Shown: positions 8,743-16,917 of the stretch, one piece after another
Numbering within the stretch: the first letter of the stretch is position 1
Layout of the letters: the number at the start of each line of letters is the position of its first letter
Assembly: GCA_002403155.1 (NCBI GenBank)
Contig: DHHF01000008.1
Span: 62,001-126,000, forward strand
Source: Sulfurovum sp. UBA4779
GTDB lineage: Bacteria; Campylobacterota; Campylobacteria; Campylobacterales; Sulfurovaceae
Direction: 5' to 3'
DNA: 64,000 bases
Made by a program: the position numbers and the translations under genes
The notes under the pieces: generated by a model
What the model was told of the DNA's origin: nothing
The model's database searches: none
What the model saw: only the letters and a program-made list of their open reading frames with translations

Positions 8743-9520
8743 TGCAAATACGCAGCCGGACAATAAGCAATTGCTGAAATATGTCAAAAAAAATATCGTA
8801 AAAAACCCTCAGGTTGAAGCAAAAGGCGTAAGCATCGTTGAAACTAAAACGATCGATAATCTTCCGGGATGGACGGTGCTTTTAACCACGATGGATTTGA
8901 TGTATAAAGGCAAAGAAATCAATGCGCCAGAGATAATGTTTGTAAAAGACGGCCTTATAACCGGACATTTGGTTGATTTGAAAACCGGCAATGATTATCG
9001 TGATGAAATCAAACCGACCGTTCCTGAGAGTATGTATAATGGTGCGCATCTTCTGTTTGGAAATCAAGACGCCAAACATAAGATCCTTGTCTTTTCTGAC
9101 CCGCTGTGTCCGTTTTGTCAGGAAGTGGTGCCTGAAATATTTGAAGCTGCACAAAAAAATCCGGAAAATATAGCCGTCTATTACTATCATCTTCCTCTTT
9201 TAAGCCTTCATCCCGTATCGGGTATCTTGACGCGTATCATGCATGTGGCACAAGAAGAAGGCAAAAGGGATATCGTTGTAAAAATGTATAAATTGCAGAT
9301 AGATCCAAGAGAAAATAATGTAAAAAAAGTCCTTGAGGCAGTGAAAAAGCAGCTCGGTTATGAAATCACAGAAGCGCAAATCAATGAAGATAAAGTCAAA
9401 AAGGCGATGAGTGCAGACGAAGAGAATGCAGGAAGAATGATGGTGACGGGAACCCCGACTGTCTATGTTGACGGAGAATGGGATAAAACAAGAGAAAAAT
9501 ACAAACAATTTATAAAGTAG
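8687..9520 (+). CDS. Periplasmic DsbC/DsbG-like thiol-disulfide protein
   Basis: A 277-residue exported protein with a thioredoxin fold. It has a signal peptide (residues 1 to about 20, ending VSA), an N-terminal region of about 100 residues like the dimerisation part of DsbC/DsbG, then 'FSDPLCPFCQE' with the redox pair C141/C144 and a cis-Pro in 'GTPTVYVDG'. It probably isomerises or reduces disulfides in the periplasm. I chose the ATG at 8687 because AAGGAAGAAG precedes it and it gives a clean signal peptide; an ATG at 8654 would add a charged stretch. It overlaps fxsA by 56 bases and ends five bases before hemC. This gene is not in the Campylobacter order I recall. Confidence 0.85.
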   Translation: MSLMLKLLMSTAAVTIAVSANTQPDNKQLLKYVKKNIVKNPQVEAKGVSIVETKTIDNLPGWTVLLTTMDLMYKGKEINAPEIMFVKDGLITGHLVDLKTGNDYRDEIKPTVPESMYNGAHLLFGNQDAKHKILVFSDPLCPFCQEVVPEIFEAAQKNPENIAVYYYHLPLLSLHPVSGILTRIMHVAQEEGKRDIVVKMYKLQIDPRENNVKKVLEAVKKQLGYEITEAQINEDKVKKAMSADEENAGRMMVTGTPTVYVDGEWDKTREKYKQFIK

Positions 9521-9524
9521 TTAA

Positions 9525-10478
9525 ATGGAAAAACTAATCATAGCAACAAGAGCAAGCGATTTGGCGTTATGGCAAGCCTATCATGTCAAAGAGAGAATAG
9601 AAAAGAGTTTTCCCGGAATAAAAGTAGAACTCAATAAAATCACTTCCAGAGGGGATAAGATTTTAGACAAACCCTTGGCGCTTGTCGGAGGAAAAGGACA
9701 TTTTACCAAGGAACTGGAAGATGAGATGCTTGCAGGCAATGCGCATCTTGCAGTGCACTCTTTGAAAGATGTCCCTACCTATATCCCGGAAGGTTTGGAG
9801 TTGGCAGCGATTACGCAGCGCCAAGACCAAAGCGATGTTTTTTTGTCGCATCGTTATCATGGTTTGGAGGAGCTTCCGCAGGGTGCCGTAGTGGGTACGA
9901 CAAGCCTCAGAAGACGAATGCAGCTTTTGCAAAAACGTCCGGATTTGACAATCAAAGATTTGCGAGGCAATGTCAATACAAGATTAAGAAAACTGAAAGA
10001 AGGGGAGTATGATGCGATTATCCTTGCCTATATCGGGCTTCATAGGCTTGATCTGCTGAAAGATATTCCCTGTGTTCAAAAATTGGATTTTATGATTCCT
10101 CCGATGGGGCAAGCAGCTTTGGGTATCGAGATCGTCAGTTCAAACGATAAAGTACGAGAAATCGCAATGACGCTCAATGATGAGGACAGTTTTCTTTGCA
10201 CAAAGCTGGAGCGTGATTTTATCTCCAAGATAGGTGCCGGATGTTCTGCTCCTGTAGCGGCCAATGCCGTCATCAAAGAGGATACCGTAACGATAAAATC
10301 TATGTTGGGATATCCTGACGGAACACATATCATGCAAGAAGAGCTTTCAGCGCCGCTATTAGAGTGTGACGGATTGGGAAATTGTCTTGCTGAGCAGATG
10401 ATCGCAAAAGGCGCCTTGGAAATACTCTCAAAAGCAGAAAAGATAGCATTTAAAGAAGAGATGCCCCAAAGGCTTTAG
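9525..10478 (+). CDS. hemC: Porphobilinogen deaminase (hydroxymethylbilane synthase)
   Basis: Joins four porphobilinogen units into hydroxymethylbilane in haem synthesis. The dipyrromethane cofactor is carried by C240 in 'GAGCSAPVAANA'; the catalytic Asp is D82 in 'HSLKDVPT'; the Arg-rich substrate site is visible in 'TTSLRRRMQL' and 'LRGNVNTRL'. 317 residues is standard. It ends the compact part of the operon; 154 bases without an ORF follow before the ubiD-type gene. Confidence 0.97.
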   Translation: MEKLIIATRASDLALWQAYHVKERIEKSFPGIKVELNKITSRGDKILDKPLALVGGKGHFTKELEDEMLAGNAHLAVHSLKDVPTYIPEGLELAAITQRQDQSDVFLSHRYHGLEELPQGAVVGTTSLRRRMQLLQKRPDLTIKDLRGNVNTRLRKLKEGEYDAIILAYIGLHRLDLLKDIPCVQKLDFMIPPMGQAALGIEIVSSNDKVREIAMTLNDEDSFLCTKLERDFISKIGAGCSAPVAANAVIKEDTVTIKSMLGYPDGTHIMQEELSAPLLECDGLGNCLAEQMIAKGALEILSKAEKIAFKEEMPQRL

Positions 10479-10632
10479 TTCTACCAAGGTTTTCAATCGT
10501 CCAAATAGACCGAACAATAGACTTAAAATATCTGGAGTGGTCTTTTGGCCCTTGTACTTTTTATAAAACTAATCCTCTTTTGCTATCATCCGGTACAAAA
10601 CGTTACTTTTTAAAAGAAACAGAAGGATCAAT

Positions 10633-12456
10633 ATGACAGATGTTGTCGCATGGCTTAAAGAAAATGGCAATTTAAAGATTATAGAAGAACCGCTTGATGT
10701 AGAGCTTGAAATCCCGCATGCGGCATACATAGAAGTCAAGAAAGATGATTCTAGGCCGCTGCTTTTTACAAGGCCTGTCAATAAAAACAAAGGGATAGAA
10801 TACACTGTTCCTGTGTTGATGAATATTTTTGCCAATAAAGAGATCACGCAAAAAATATTCGGCAAACACCCCGATGAAATCGCTTCAGGAATTGATGGGC
10901 TTATGAAGCTCAAACCGCCGAGGGGATTTAAGGAAAAATTGGCAATGATCCCTAAACTGTTTGCGCTTAGAAGCGTATTTCCAAAACGTCTCAAAGGCAG
11001 AGGAGAATGTCAAGAGATTGTATACCGTAAGGATGAAGTCGATTTAGATAAGTTTCCCATTTTAAAAACATGGGAAGAGGACGGCGGGCCTTTTATTACG
11101 ATGGGGCAGGTTTATACCCAGAGCATTGACGGAAAAATCCAAAATCTAGGCATGTATCGTTTGCAGCAGTATGATAAAAAAAGACTCGGGATGCATTGGC
11201 AAATTCATAAAGATGCCTCTCACTTTTTTGACCAGTATCAAAAAGAAGGCAGAAAAATGCCTGTAACGGTTGCCATCGGAGGCGATCCGCTTTATATCTG
11301 GTGCGGACAAGCTCCGATGCCCCATGGCATGTTCGAGCTTTTGCTTTATGGTTTTGTGCGAGGGAAAAATGCCAAAATGGTCAAATCGCTTACCAACGAT
11401 ATCTATATTCCTCACGATGTGGATATCGTGATCGAGGGATTTGTTGATCCTGTCAAGATGCAAACGGAAGGGCCTTTCGGGGATCATACCGGATATTATA
11501 CGCTTAGGGAACCTTTTCCTTTCATGGAAGTAGAAACCGTTACAATGAAAAAAAACCCTGTTTTCCAGGCAACCGTAGTCGGCAAACCTCCTTTGGAAGA
11601 CAAATATATGGGGTGGGCTACAGAGCGTATCTTTCTGCCGATGCTAAAGCCTATGGCACCTGATCTGATAGACTACAATATGCCCGAAAACGGAGTATTT
11701 CATAATCTCATTGTTGCAAAAATGAAAACACTTTATAAAGGGCATGCACAGCAGTTTATGCATGCGTTTTGGGGAGTGGGGCAGATGAGTTTTGTCAAGC
11801 ATGCCATCTTTGTAGGCGAAGATGCCCCTGATCTAGAAAAGGGCGAAGCGCTTACCGAATATATTCTTAACAGGCTGGATAGAACCAAAATTCTTATCAC
11901 GCAGGGGATTGTGGATCATCTTGACCATTCTTCTGCAGAACAATTTGTGGGCGGAAAGTTGGGAGTAGATGCTACGGCAGGTGAGGTAGAAAAGGGAGAG
12001 GAGCATCTTTTGAGTGACAGCGAACTGCTTGAGAGAATGCAAAAAATTGATGAAAATATCTGTGAAGTCAAACAGTATATGACGCACACAAAAACGCCGG
12101 TATGTTTTGTTTCAGTCCTCAAAAAAGAGTCTCAAAGATATGTTATTTCTAAATTGCACGAACTCAAAGCGCATCTAAAACTTTTGGTCATTGTCGATAA
12201 GGCAAACAATGCGCTGGATAATCCTTATATGCTTATCTGGAGAGTGGCCAACAATATAGATGCACAAAGAGATATCGTGCTTGAACCTTTTATAGCGATA
12301 GACGGCACCAATAAAGACAAGCATGACCGGTATGAGCGGGAATGGCCGGGCGATACGTTTTGCACCAAAGAGGTTTTGGACCGGTTGAAAGAAAAAGGGG
12401 TGATTGATATCGATGAAGCTTTCATTCAAAAATTTGGGCTGCTGCCGTTTGAGTGA
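10633..12456 (+). CDS. UbiD-family (menaquinone biosynthesis) decarboxylase
   Basis: A prenylated-FMN-dependent decarboxylase of the UbiD family, 607 residues, longer than E. coli UbiD but normal for the Campylobacter/Helicobacter form. Conserved stretches include 'GMYRLQQYDKKRLGMHW', 'VAIGGDPLYIW', 'EGPFGDHTGYYT' and, near the C terminus, 'DGTNKDKHDRYEREWP'. Campylobacterota make menaquinone by the futalosine route, where a UbiD-like enzyme removes a carboxylate from the naphthoate intermediate; I infer that role here. The start has GAAGGATCAAT before it. It ends the Cj0540-Cj0546-like block. Confidence 0.9.
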   Translation: MTDVVAWLKENGNLKIIEEPLDVELEIPHAAYIEVKKDDSRPLLFTRPVNKNKGIEYTVPVLMNIFANKEITQKIFGKHPDEIASGIDGLMKLKPPRGFKEKLAMIPKLFALRSVFPKRLKGRGECQEIVYRKDEVDLDKFPILKTWEEDGGPFITMGQVYTQSIDGKIQNLGMYRLQQYDKKRLGMHWQIHKDASHFFDQYQKEGRKMPVTVAIGGDPLYIWCGQAPMPHGMFELLLYGFVRGKNAKMVKSLTNDIYIPHDVDIVIEGFVDPVKMQTEGPFGDHTGYYTLREPFPFMEVETVTMKKNPVFQATVVGKPPLEDKYMGWATERIFLPMLKPMAPDLIDYNMPENGVFHNLIVAKMKTLYKGHAQQFMHAFWGVGQMSFVKHAIFVGEDAPDLEKGEALTEYILNRLDRTKILITQGIVDHLDHSSAEQFVGGKLGVDATAGEVEKGEEHLLSDSELLERMQKIDENICEVKQYMTHTKTPVCFVSVLKKESQRYVISKLHELKAHLKLLVIVDKANNALDNPYMLIWRVANNIDAQRDIVLEPFIAIDGTNKDKHDRYEREWPGDTFCTKEVLDRLKEKGVIDIDEAFIQKFGLLPFE

Positions 12457-12503
12457 ATATTTATTTAAATTTCGTTTAAAGTTATTTAGATAAAATATTT
12501 TTG

Positions 12504-12523
12504 TTAATAAAAATTATTATTAA
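12504..12523. promoter_or_regulatory. AT-rich palindrome, possible PerR/Fur-type operator
   Basis: TTAATAA and TTATTAA form perfect 7-base arms around six bases, between a -10-like 'GATAAAAT' (about 12489-12496) and the peroxiredoxin ribosome-binding site AAGGAAAAA. PerR boxes are palindromic and of this composition (TTATAATnATTATAA in Bacillus), and a PerR-like gene is the next gene but one. The stretch is so AT-rich that chance symmetry is a real risk. Confidence 0.35.
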
Positions 12524-12534
12524 GGAAAAATATC

Positions 12535-13131
12535 ATGTTAGTTACAAAAAAGGCTCCGGATTTTACAGCAACTGCCGTTCTTGAGAACGGGGCAATCGTA
12601 GAAGATTTTAATTTGATGAACAATCTCGGCTCTAAAGGTGCCGTTCTTTTTTTCTATCCTTTGGATTTTACGTTTGTATGCCCATCTGAAATTATTGCGT
12701 TTTCTCACAGGATTGAGGAATTCAAAAGCAGAGGCATCAATGTCATCGGCGTATCTGTAGACAGCCAGTATTCGCATTTTGCATGGAGAGAAACCCCGGT
12801 AGAAAAAGGCGGTATCGGAAGAGTAAAATTCCCGCTAGTTGCTGACCTTAGCAAACAAATTTCAAGAGATTATGATGTATTGTTTGGAGAGTCTGTGGCA
12901 TTGAGAGGTTCATTCCTTATTGATGCTGACGGTACGGTCAGACATGCAGTAATCAATGATCTTCCTCTTGGCAGAAATATTGATGAAATGATCAGGATGG
13001 TAGATGCAATGATCTTTACAAATGAACACGGTGAAGTGTGCCCGGCCGGTTGGGCCAAAGGAGAAGAGGGTATGAAAGCAAGTACGCAAGGGGTTGCAGA
13101 GTACCTGGAGAAACACGCAGAAGAACTATAA
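12535..13131 (+). CDS. 2-Cys peroxiredoxin (AhpC/TSA family)
   Basis: Reduces hydrogen peroxide and organic peroxides in the cytoplasm. The peroxidatic Cys is C49 in 'DFTFVCPSEI' and the resolving Cys is C169 in 'EVCPAGW', so this is a typical 2-Cys enzyme; the 198-residue length agrees. The RBS AAGGAAAAA is well placed. No AhpF-like reductase is beside it, so electrons probably come from thioredoxin. The AT-rich palindrome upstream and the PerR-like gene downstream suggest peroxide-responsive control. Confidence 0.94.
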   Translation: MLVTKKAPDFTATAVLENGAIVEDFNLMNNLGSKGAVLFFYPLDFTFVCPSEIIAFSHRIEEFKSRGINVIGVSVDSQYSHFAWRETPVEKGGIGRVKFPLVADLSKQISRDYDVLFGESVALRGSFLIDADGTVRHAVINDLPLGRNIDEMIRMVDAMIFTNEHGEVCPAGWAKGEEGMKASTQGVAEYLEKHAEEL

Positions 13132-13214
13132 TTTTTAGATTTGTTTCAAAGGATAAATAAAACAATGGCTAAAAATCAATAGCGCTGCGCCATATGAGTT
13201 AAAAAGGATAAGTA

Positions 13215-13643
13215 ATGACAAGCTACATAACACTTTTAAAGAAGAGTGGGCTTAAAGCAACATTTCAGCGGCTGCATATATTGGAAGTGGTGGATAAATA
13301 CGGACATATGACAATAGATGAGATTTACGATAAAGTGATTAAAGTACATCCTTCTCTTTCAGTGGCAACAATTTATAAAAATATCATTATCATGGTTGAA
13401 AAAGGCGTTTTGGTGGAAGTTCCCATCATGGGGCGAAAGCCAAAATATGAGTTGTCAAAACTTGACCATATCCATATGGTATGCACGCAATGCGGAGAGG
13501 TAGAAGATCTTGCTTGTACAAAGGAGATGAATCAAATCTTGGAGACACTTACCAAGGAAGTACATTTTATGCTAGTCAAGCAGCAATTCAACCTTTACGG
13601 CATATGCAGTCATTGTCAATCTAAAAATGTTGTGCAAAAATAG
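13215..13643 (+). CDS. Fur-family regulator, PerR-like
   Basis: A 142-residue metal-dependent repressor. It has an N-terminal winged helix (recognition region about 46-66, 'PSLSVATIYKNI') and a C-terminal dimerisation domain. The structural zinc site is C90/C93 ('VCTQCGEVED') and C131/C134 ('CSHCQ'); H85 and H87 of 'DHIHMVC' match the regulatory-metal His pair that PerR uses to sense peroxide. I call it PerR-like because of these residues and the adjacent peroxiredoxin, but Fur itself cannot be excluded. AAAAAGGATAAGTA precedes the start. Its stop codon lies inside the hairpin that ends the converging yggS transcript. Confidence 0.85.
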   Translation: MTSYITLLKKSGLKATFQRLHILEVVDKYGHMTIDEIYDKVIKVHPSLSVATIYKNIIIMVEKGVLVEVPIMGRKPKYELSKLDHIHMVCTQCGEVEDLACTKEMNQILETLTKEVHFMLVKQQFNLYGICSHCQSKNVVQK

Positions 13644-13655
13644 TGTTTGCACAAC
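13629..13655 (-). terminator. Rho-independent terminator of the rseP-yggS transcript
   Basis: A perfect 10-base stem (GTTGTGCAAA / TTTGCACAAC) with a 7-base loop. Read on the minus strand it is followed by ATTTTTAG, giving the U-run. On the plus strand an A-run follows, so it would not terminate the regulator efficiently. The left arm is coding sequence of the regulator gene. Confidence 0.65.
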
Positions 13656-13669
13656 AAAAAATAAAACAG

Positions 13670-14359
13670 CTATGATTTAAAAAGTGTTGATCCGATACGT
13701 ACCAAGTTTGAGCCGCATCGGATCGCCAATTCATAATCTCCGCTCATGCCCATCGAGCAGACAGTCGCCCCCTCTTTTTTTAAATTATCAAAGATACGGT
13801 ATGTCGTTTCAAAACTTTTTTGGATAATGGCATAATCATCGCTGTGTGCTCCGATACTCATGACACCTTTGAGAACAATATGCGCACAGCGTTCTTTGAT
13901 CTGTTGATAGATATCTATCGCTTGTTCGGGGGAAACTCCTGATTTGCTCTCTTCTTGTGCGCTGTTGATTTGAAGCAGGCAGTGCATCGTTTTTGATTTG
14001 GCTTGCAGTTTTTTGTTGAGCTCGGCTGCCAAATCGATACTGTCAAGCGACTGCATCAGGCTGGGCTGTAAGTCTATAAGGTTGTTGATTTTGTTTTTCT
14101 GAAGCGTGCCTATCATGTGCCATTCAAGAGGCAAATCTTCAAGCAGCTGCATACGTTCCTTAAGCTGTTGAACCTGATTTTCTCCAAAAGCCCTCTGTCC
14201 CAATTCATAAAGCGTACGGATATTTTCAGGCGCAGTGTATTTTGCAACACCCACAAGCTTGACGATATGATGTTCACTGACGCTAATGCGTGCCCGTTCG
14301 ATATTCCAAATCACTTCATCCAGATTTCTTCTCAGTTGTTCTTTGCTTAGTATTTGCAT
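13670..14359 (-). CDS. YggS-family PLP homeostasis protein
   Basis: A pyridoxal-phosphate-binding protein of the YggS/PROSC family, a single TIM-like barrel that keeps cellular PLP and amino-acid pools balanced. PLP should be held by the Lys of 'LVGVAKYTAPE' (usual form AVSK). Other conserved parts are 'FGENQVQQLKE', 'WHMIGTLQKNKI', and 'SMGMSGDYELAIRCGSNLVRIG' split around the phosphate site. I chose the ATG at 14359, which overlaps the rseP stop as TGATG and follows GGGGGAA; an ATG 12 bases upstream has no spacing for that RBS. Length is 229 residues. Confidence 0.92.
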   Translation of the reverse strand: MQILSKEQLRRNLDEVIWNIERARISVSEHHIVKLVGVAKYTAPENIRTLYELGQRAFGENQVQQLKERMQLLEDLPLEWHMIGTLQKNKINNLIDLQPSLMQSLDSIDLAAELNKKLQAKSKTMHCLLQINSAQEESKSGVSPEQAIDIYQQIKERCAHIVLKGVMSIGAHSDDYAIIQKSFETTYRIFDNLKKEGATVCSMGMSGDYELAIRCGSNLVRIGSTLFKS

Positions 14360-15414
14360 CAATTCCCCCATAATCTATTGATATCATTATATAGCCCAAG
14401 TATCATTAGGCCAAGCAAAATACCCCATCCTGCAACCGTCATGCGGTACATGACAGTTTCGCTCGGTGCTTTTTTGCGAACCCATTCATAGAGGTTAAAC
14501 ATGATGTGGCCGCCGTCAAGCGCAGGGATCGGAAGTAAATTGAGTACGCCCAAATTGACCGAAATAAGCGCTGCAAAAAACAGCAGCGAAGCCAGCCCCG
14601 CATGAGAGGCTTGTGCTGTCACATCAACGATCGTGATGACGCCTCCCAATTGGTCTGCACCTACTACGCCCGTGAGCAGTTTTTGTACGCTTTGCATGAT
14701 GAGCAAACTTGCCTTTTTGGTCTCTTCCCAGGCAAATGCCGCTCCGTCAAAAAATCCGTAATAGGCAGTTGTTTGTTTTCCTGACGGACTGATGCCGATA
14801 ATACGTCTTGTAACAGTTTCGCCAAAAATATTTTGATCTTCAATACGTTTTGGAGTAAGCCAAAGCGTAACCATGTGATGATTTCGTTCGACTTCCAATA
14901 CAATATCGCCGGTGCTTTCATTGATTTGTCGGCCGATCTCTTCCCAGTATCTGATCTCTTTGTTATTGATCCGGATAATTTTGTCGTTTTTTTGCAATCC
15001 CGCTTCGTAAGCGGGTGTATTTTTACTGATTTCTCCTACGTAAGGCAAAAGTTTTGGCACGCCAAGGCCGGCAATGGCAAAATAGAAAAAAAAGGCCAAA
15101 AGAAAGTTTGCAAAAGGCCCTGCCATCAAAATCACAATACGCTGCCAAGGCCGTTTGCTGTTGTAGCTGTCTGCATCATCGCTTATTTTAACAGGATCCG
15201 TATCATCCTGTCCTTTCATTTTTACATAACCGCCGATGGGGATAGCAGAAATTCTCCACTCCGTTTGACCTATCATTTTAGAATACATTTTTTTACCAAA
15301 TCCGATACTAAATACTTCTACCTGTACTCCAAATAGACGTGCAGCAGCAAAATGTCCCAATTCATGGAAAAATACCAGCATCGACAAAACTAAAAGCGCT
15401 ATAACAAAACTCAT
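14359..15414 (-). CDS. rseP: Site-2 membrane metalloprotease RseP/RasP
   Basis: Intramembrane zinc protease that cuts anti-sigma factors or leftover signal peptides within the inner membrane. It has 'FFHELGHFAAARLFG' (HExxH, H17/E18/H21) in the first membrane helix, a PDZ domain about residues 110-190 ('AYEAGLQKNDKIIRINN') and the third zinc ligand in 'NLLPIPALDGGH' near the C terminus. 351 residues, normal for a one-PDZ form. It overlaps yggS by TGATG. In Campylobacter it follows pgsA directly; here 5 kb of iron and porin genes lie between. Confidence 0.94.
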   Translation of the reverse strand: MSFVIALLVLSMLVFFHELGHFAAARLFGVQVEVFSIGFGKKMYSKMIGQTEWRISAIPIGGYVKMKGQDDTDPVKISDDADSYNSKRPWQRIVILMAGPFANFLLAFFFYFAIAGLGVPKLLPYVGEISKNTPAYEAGLQKNDKIIRINNKEIRYWEEIGRQINESTGDIVLEVERNHHMVTLWLTPKRIEDQNIFGETVTRRIIGISPSGKQTTAYYGFFDGAAFAWEETKKASLLIMQSVQKLLTGVVGADQLGGVITIVDVTAQASHAGLASLLFFAALISVNLGVLNLLPIPALDGGHIMFNLYEWVRKKAPSETVMYRMTVAGWGILLGLMILGLYNDINRLWGN

Positions 15415-15480
15415 AAAACTCCTCGATCATTAAAATAAAGATTATAGCAAAAGTTGATGCGGATTTGATAAGAAAGGCAG

Positions 15481-15499
15481 GCGCCAATTGTGATGGCGC
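15481..15499 (-). terminator. Hairpin ending the feoB-feoA-porin transcript
   Basis: GCGCCA and TGGCGC pair across seven bases, about 20 bases after the porin stop. The minus-strand downstream sequence is only moderately T-rich (CTGCCTTTCTT); on the plus strand TTTTT follows directly, but no plus-strand gene ends here. Confidence 0.5.
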
Positions 15500-15520
15500 T
15501 TTTTATTGGTACGGAATGCA

Positions 15521-16663
15521 TCAAAAAGTATAGTTAAGAAATACCCTTGTGTTTTTGCATTTGGCTGCGTTGATTGCATCATCGATGTGGCTGACGTATG
15601 CTTCAATGCTTAAGGCATCCGAAAAAGAGTAGCTTGCTGCAAAGTCTATTTCATCGCTTTGGATGCCGCTATCATCTTCAAGTATAAATTTGCCGATCTG
15701 AAACGATAGATTCTCTAAACCTATACTTTTGGCATCCCAATTTAAAGTATAAAAAAAGGCTTCGCCTTCGCCGTTTGCTTCGGCGAGCGTGAGATGTTCG
15801 GAGCTTGTAAAAAATGGCCCTCCTCCAAACCCATTGTTTGCTGCGTTGCCTTCGCTTTTATTGTAGGCAAGGCCCAAGGCAAGCCCTGTATTTTCAAATC
15901 CGACCGAAGCATCTATCCCATAGATATCGGCATTGTCTGCGCCCGGCATTTGAGCGTTTTGCAGCGCATATTGCAGATTGAAACCATAGGTTAAATCATT
16001 ATATTTGTTTTCGTAGTTGGCTTCAAAATAAGCGATGTTGTCTGTTTCGTAACGGTTTAATCTATAGTCCCATGCAGACAAAACAAGATTGCTTATGCCT
16101 TCATAGCTGACGCCCAAGAGCTGCACCCCTTGATCATCGTTGATGCGTGTAAACTCAGAAGGATTGGGTGCATCTACGCCGGCCATTTTGTGCAAATGTC
16201 CAAGTGTCATCGTTGTATCTTCGGTTATTTGGCTTACAAGCATTGCTGCTTCAAACGTATTGGGTATCATACCGATATCATCCGTATCGGCAAAAGGGGT
16301 GTCGATCTCCTGGCGGCCAACGGTCAATGCGGTGTTTTCCCATTTTCCTTTCAGGTATGCTTCTCCTAAAATCGTATAAGAGTGATTGTCTGCGTCAAAA
16401 AACGGTATCCCGTTTCCTTCCTGTTTGCCAAGCGCATTGGTAGTGTAGAGACTTGCTGCTGCATTTATGCCGTAAAACGCTTTCGTATCTATGTGCAATT
16501 TCCCTCCCAGCGCTATATCGGTATAGGTGTCGTCATGTTTGATATCAGTTAGTTGAACGCCTGATCGAACATAACCCTCAACCGTGTCAATGAACGTATC
16601 GGCATATATGATATCAAGAGTTGATATCAATAATAAATTAGCAAAAAACAGTCCTGCCTTCAT
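15521..16663 (-). CDS. OprD-like outer-membrane porin, last gene of the feoB-feoA operon
   Basis: A 380-residue outer-membrane channel. It has a signal peptide (about 1-21, ending YADT), then regular amphipathic beta-strands with Gly/aromatic pairs, acidic loops, the segment 'LTVGRQEIDTPFADTDDIGM' typical of OprD-type porins of this phylum, and a terminal ..VFLNYTF ending in Phe. Its start lies 21 bases after feoA with AAAGGAGAAAA in the gap, so it should be co-transcribed with ferrous-iron transport genes and be Fur-controlled. I infer a role in iron passage; a general porin is the simpler alternative. One Cys (near residue 368) is unusual for a porin. Confidence 0.85.
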   Translation of the reverse strand: MKAGLFFANLLLISTLDIIYADTFIDTVEGYVRSGVQLTDIKHDDTYTDIALGGKLHIDTKAFYGINAAASLYTTNALGKQEGNGIPFFDADNHSYTILGEAYLKGKWENTALTVGRQEIDTPFADTDDIGMIPNTFEAAMLVSQITEDTTMTLGHLHKMAGVDAPNPSEFTRINDDQGVQLLGVSYEGISNLVLSAWDYRLNRYETDNIAYFEANYENKYNDLTYGFNLQYALQNAQMPGADNADIYGIDASVGFENTGLALGLAYNKSEGNAANNGFGGGPFFTSSEHLTLAEANGEGEAFFYTLNWDAKSIGLENLSFQIGKFILEDDSGIQSDEIDFAASYSFSDALSIEAYVSHIDDAINAAKCKNTRVFLNYTF

Positions 16664-16684
16664 TTTTTATTTTCTCCTTTTTGT

Positions 16685-16909
16685 TTAGAGTTTGATAACT
16701 TCTATTTTATTGGCTTCCTCGGCCCTTAAGGCAACATAGGTTCCGTTTATTTTAATTTTCATGGTCTGTTTTGCGATGGTGTATGCTTTGACCATGAGTA
16801 CTTCGCCGGGCATAATGCCAAAAGAAGCAAAACGGTCCTTTAGGGTTTTGTCGGCGTTAATTTTGACGATTTGGGCTTGATCCCCTTTGTGTAATTGACT
16901 AAGCAGCAT
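16685..16909 (-). CDS. feoA: Ferrous iron transport protein A
   Basis: A 74-residue SH3-like cytoplasmic protein needed for FeoB activity. Sequence 'MLLSQLHKGDQAQIVKIN', then 'GIMPGEVLMV' and 'GTYVALRAEEANKIEV', fits the FeoA fold. I chose the ATG at 16909: the feoB stop TAG is part of its TTAGGAG ribosome-binding site. A reading frame 48 codons longer exists but lies wholly inside feoB. Order feoB then feoA is reversed from E. coli. Confidence 0.93.
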   Translation of the reverse strand: MLLSQLHKGDQAQIVKINADKTLKDRFASFGIMPGEVLMVKAYTIAKQTMKIKINGTYVALRAEEANKIEVIKL

Positions 16910-16917
16910 TGCTTCTC

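Noticed and set aside
13168..13182. Five-codon ORF with an RBS-like stretch between the peroxiredoxin and PerR-like genes
   Set aside because: Too short to judge and no attenuator structure follows.
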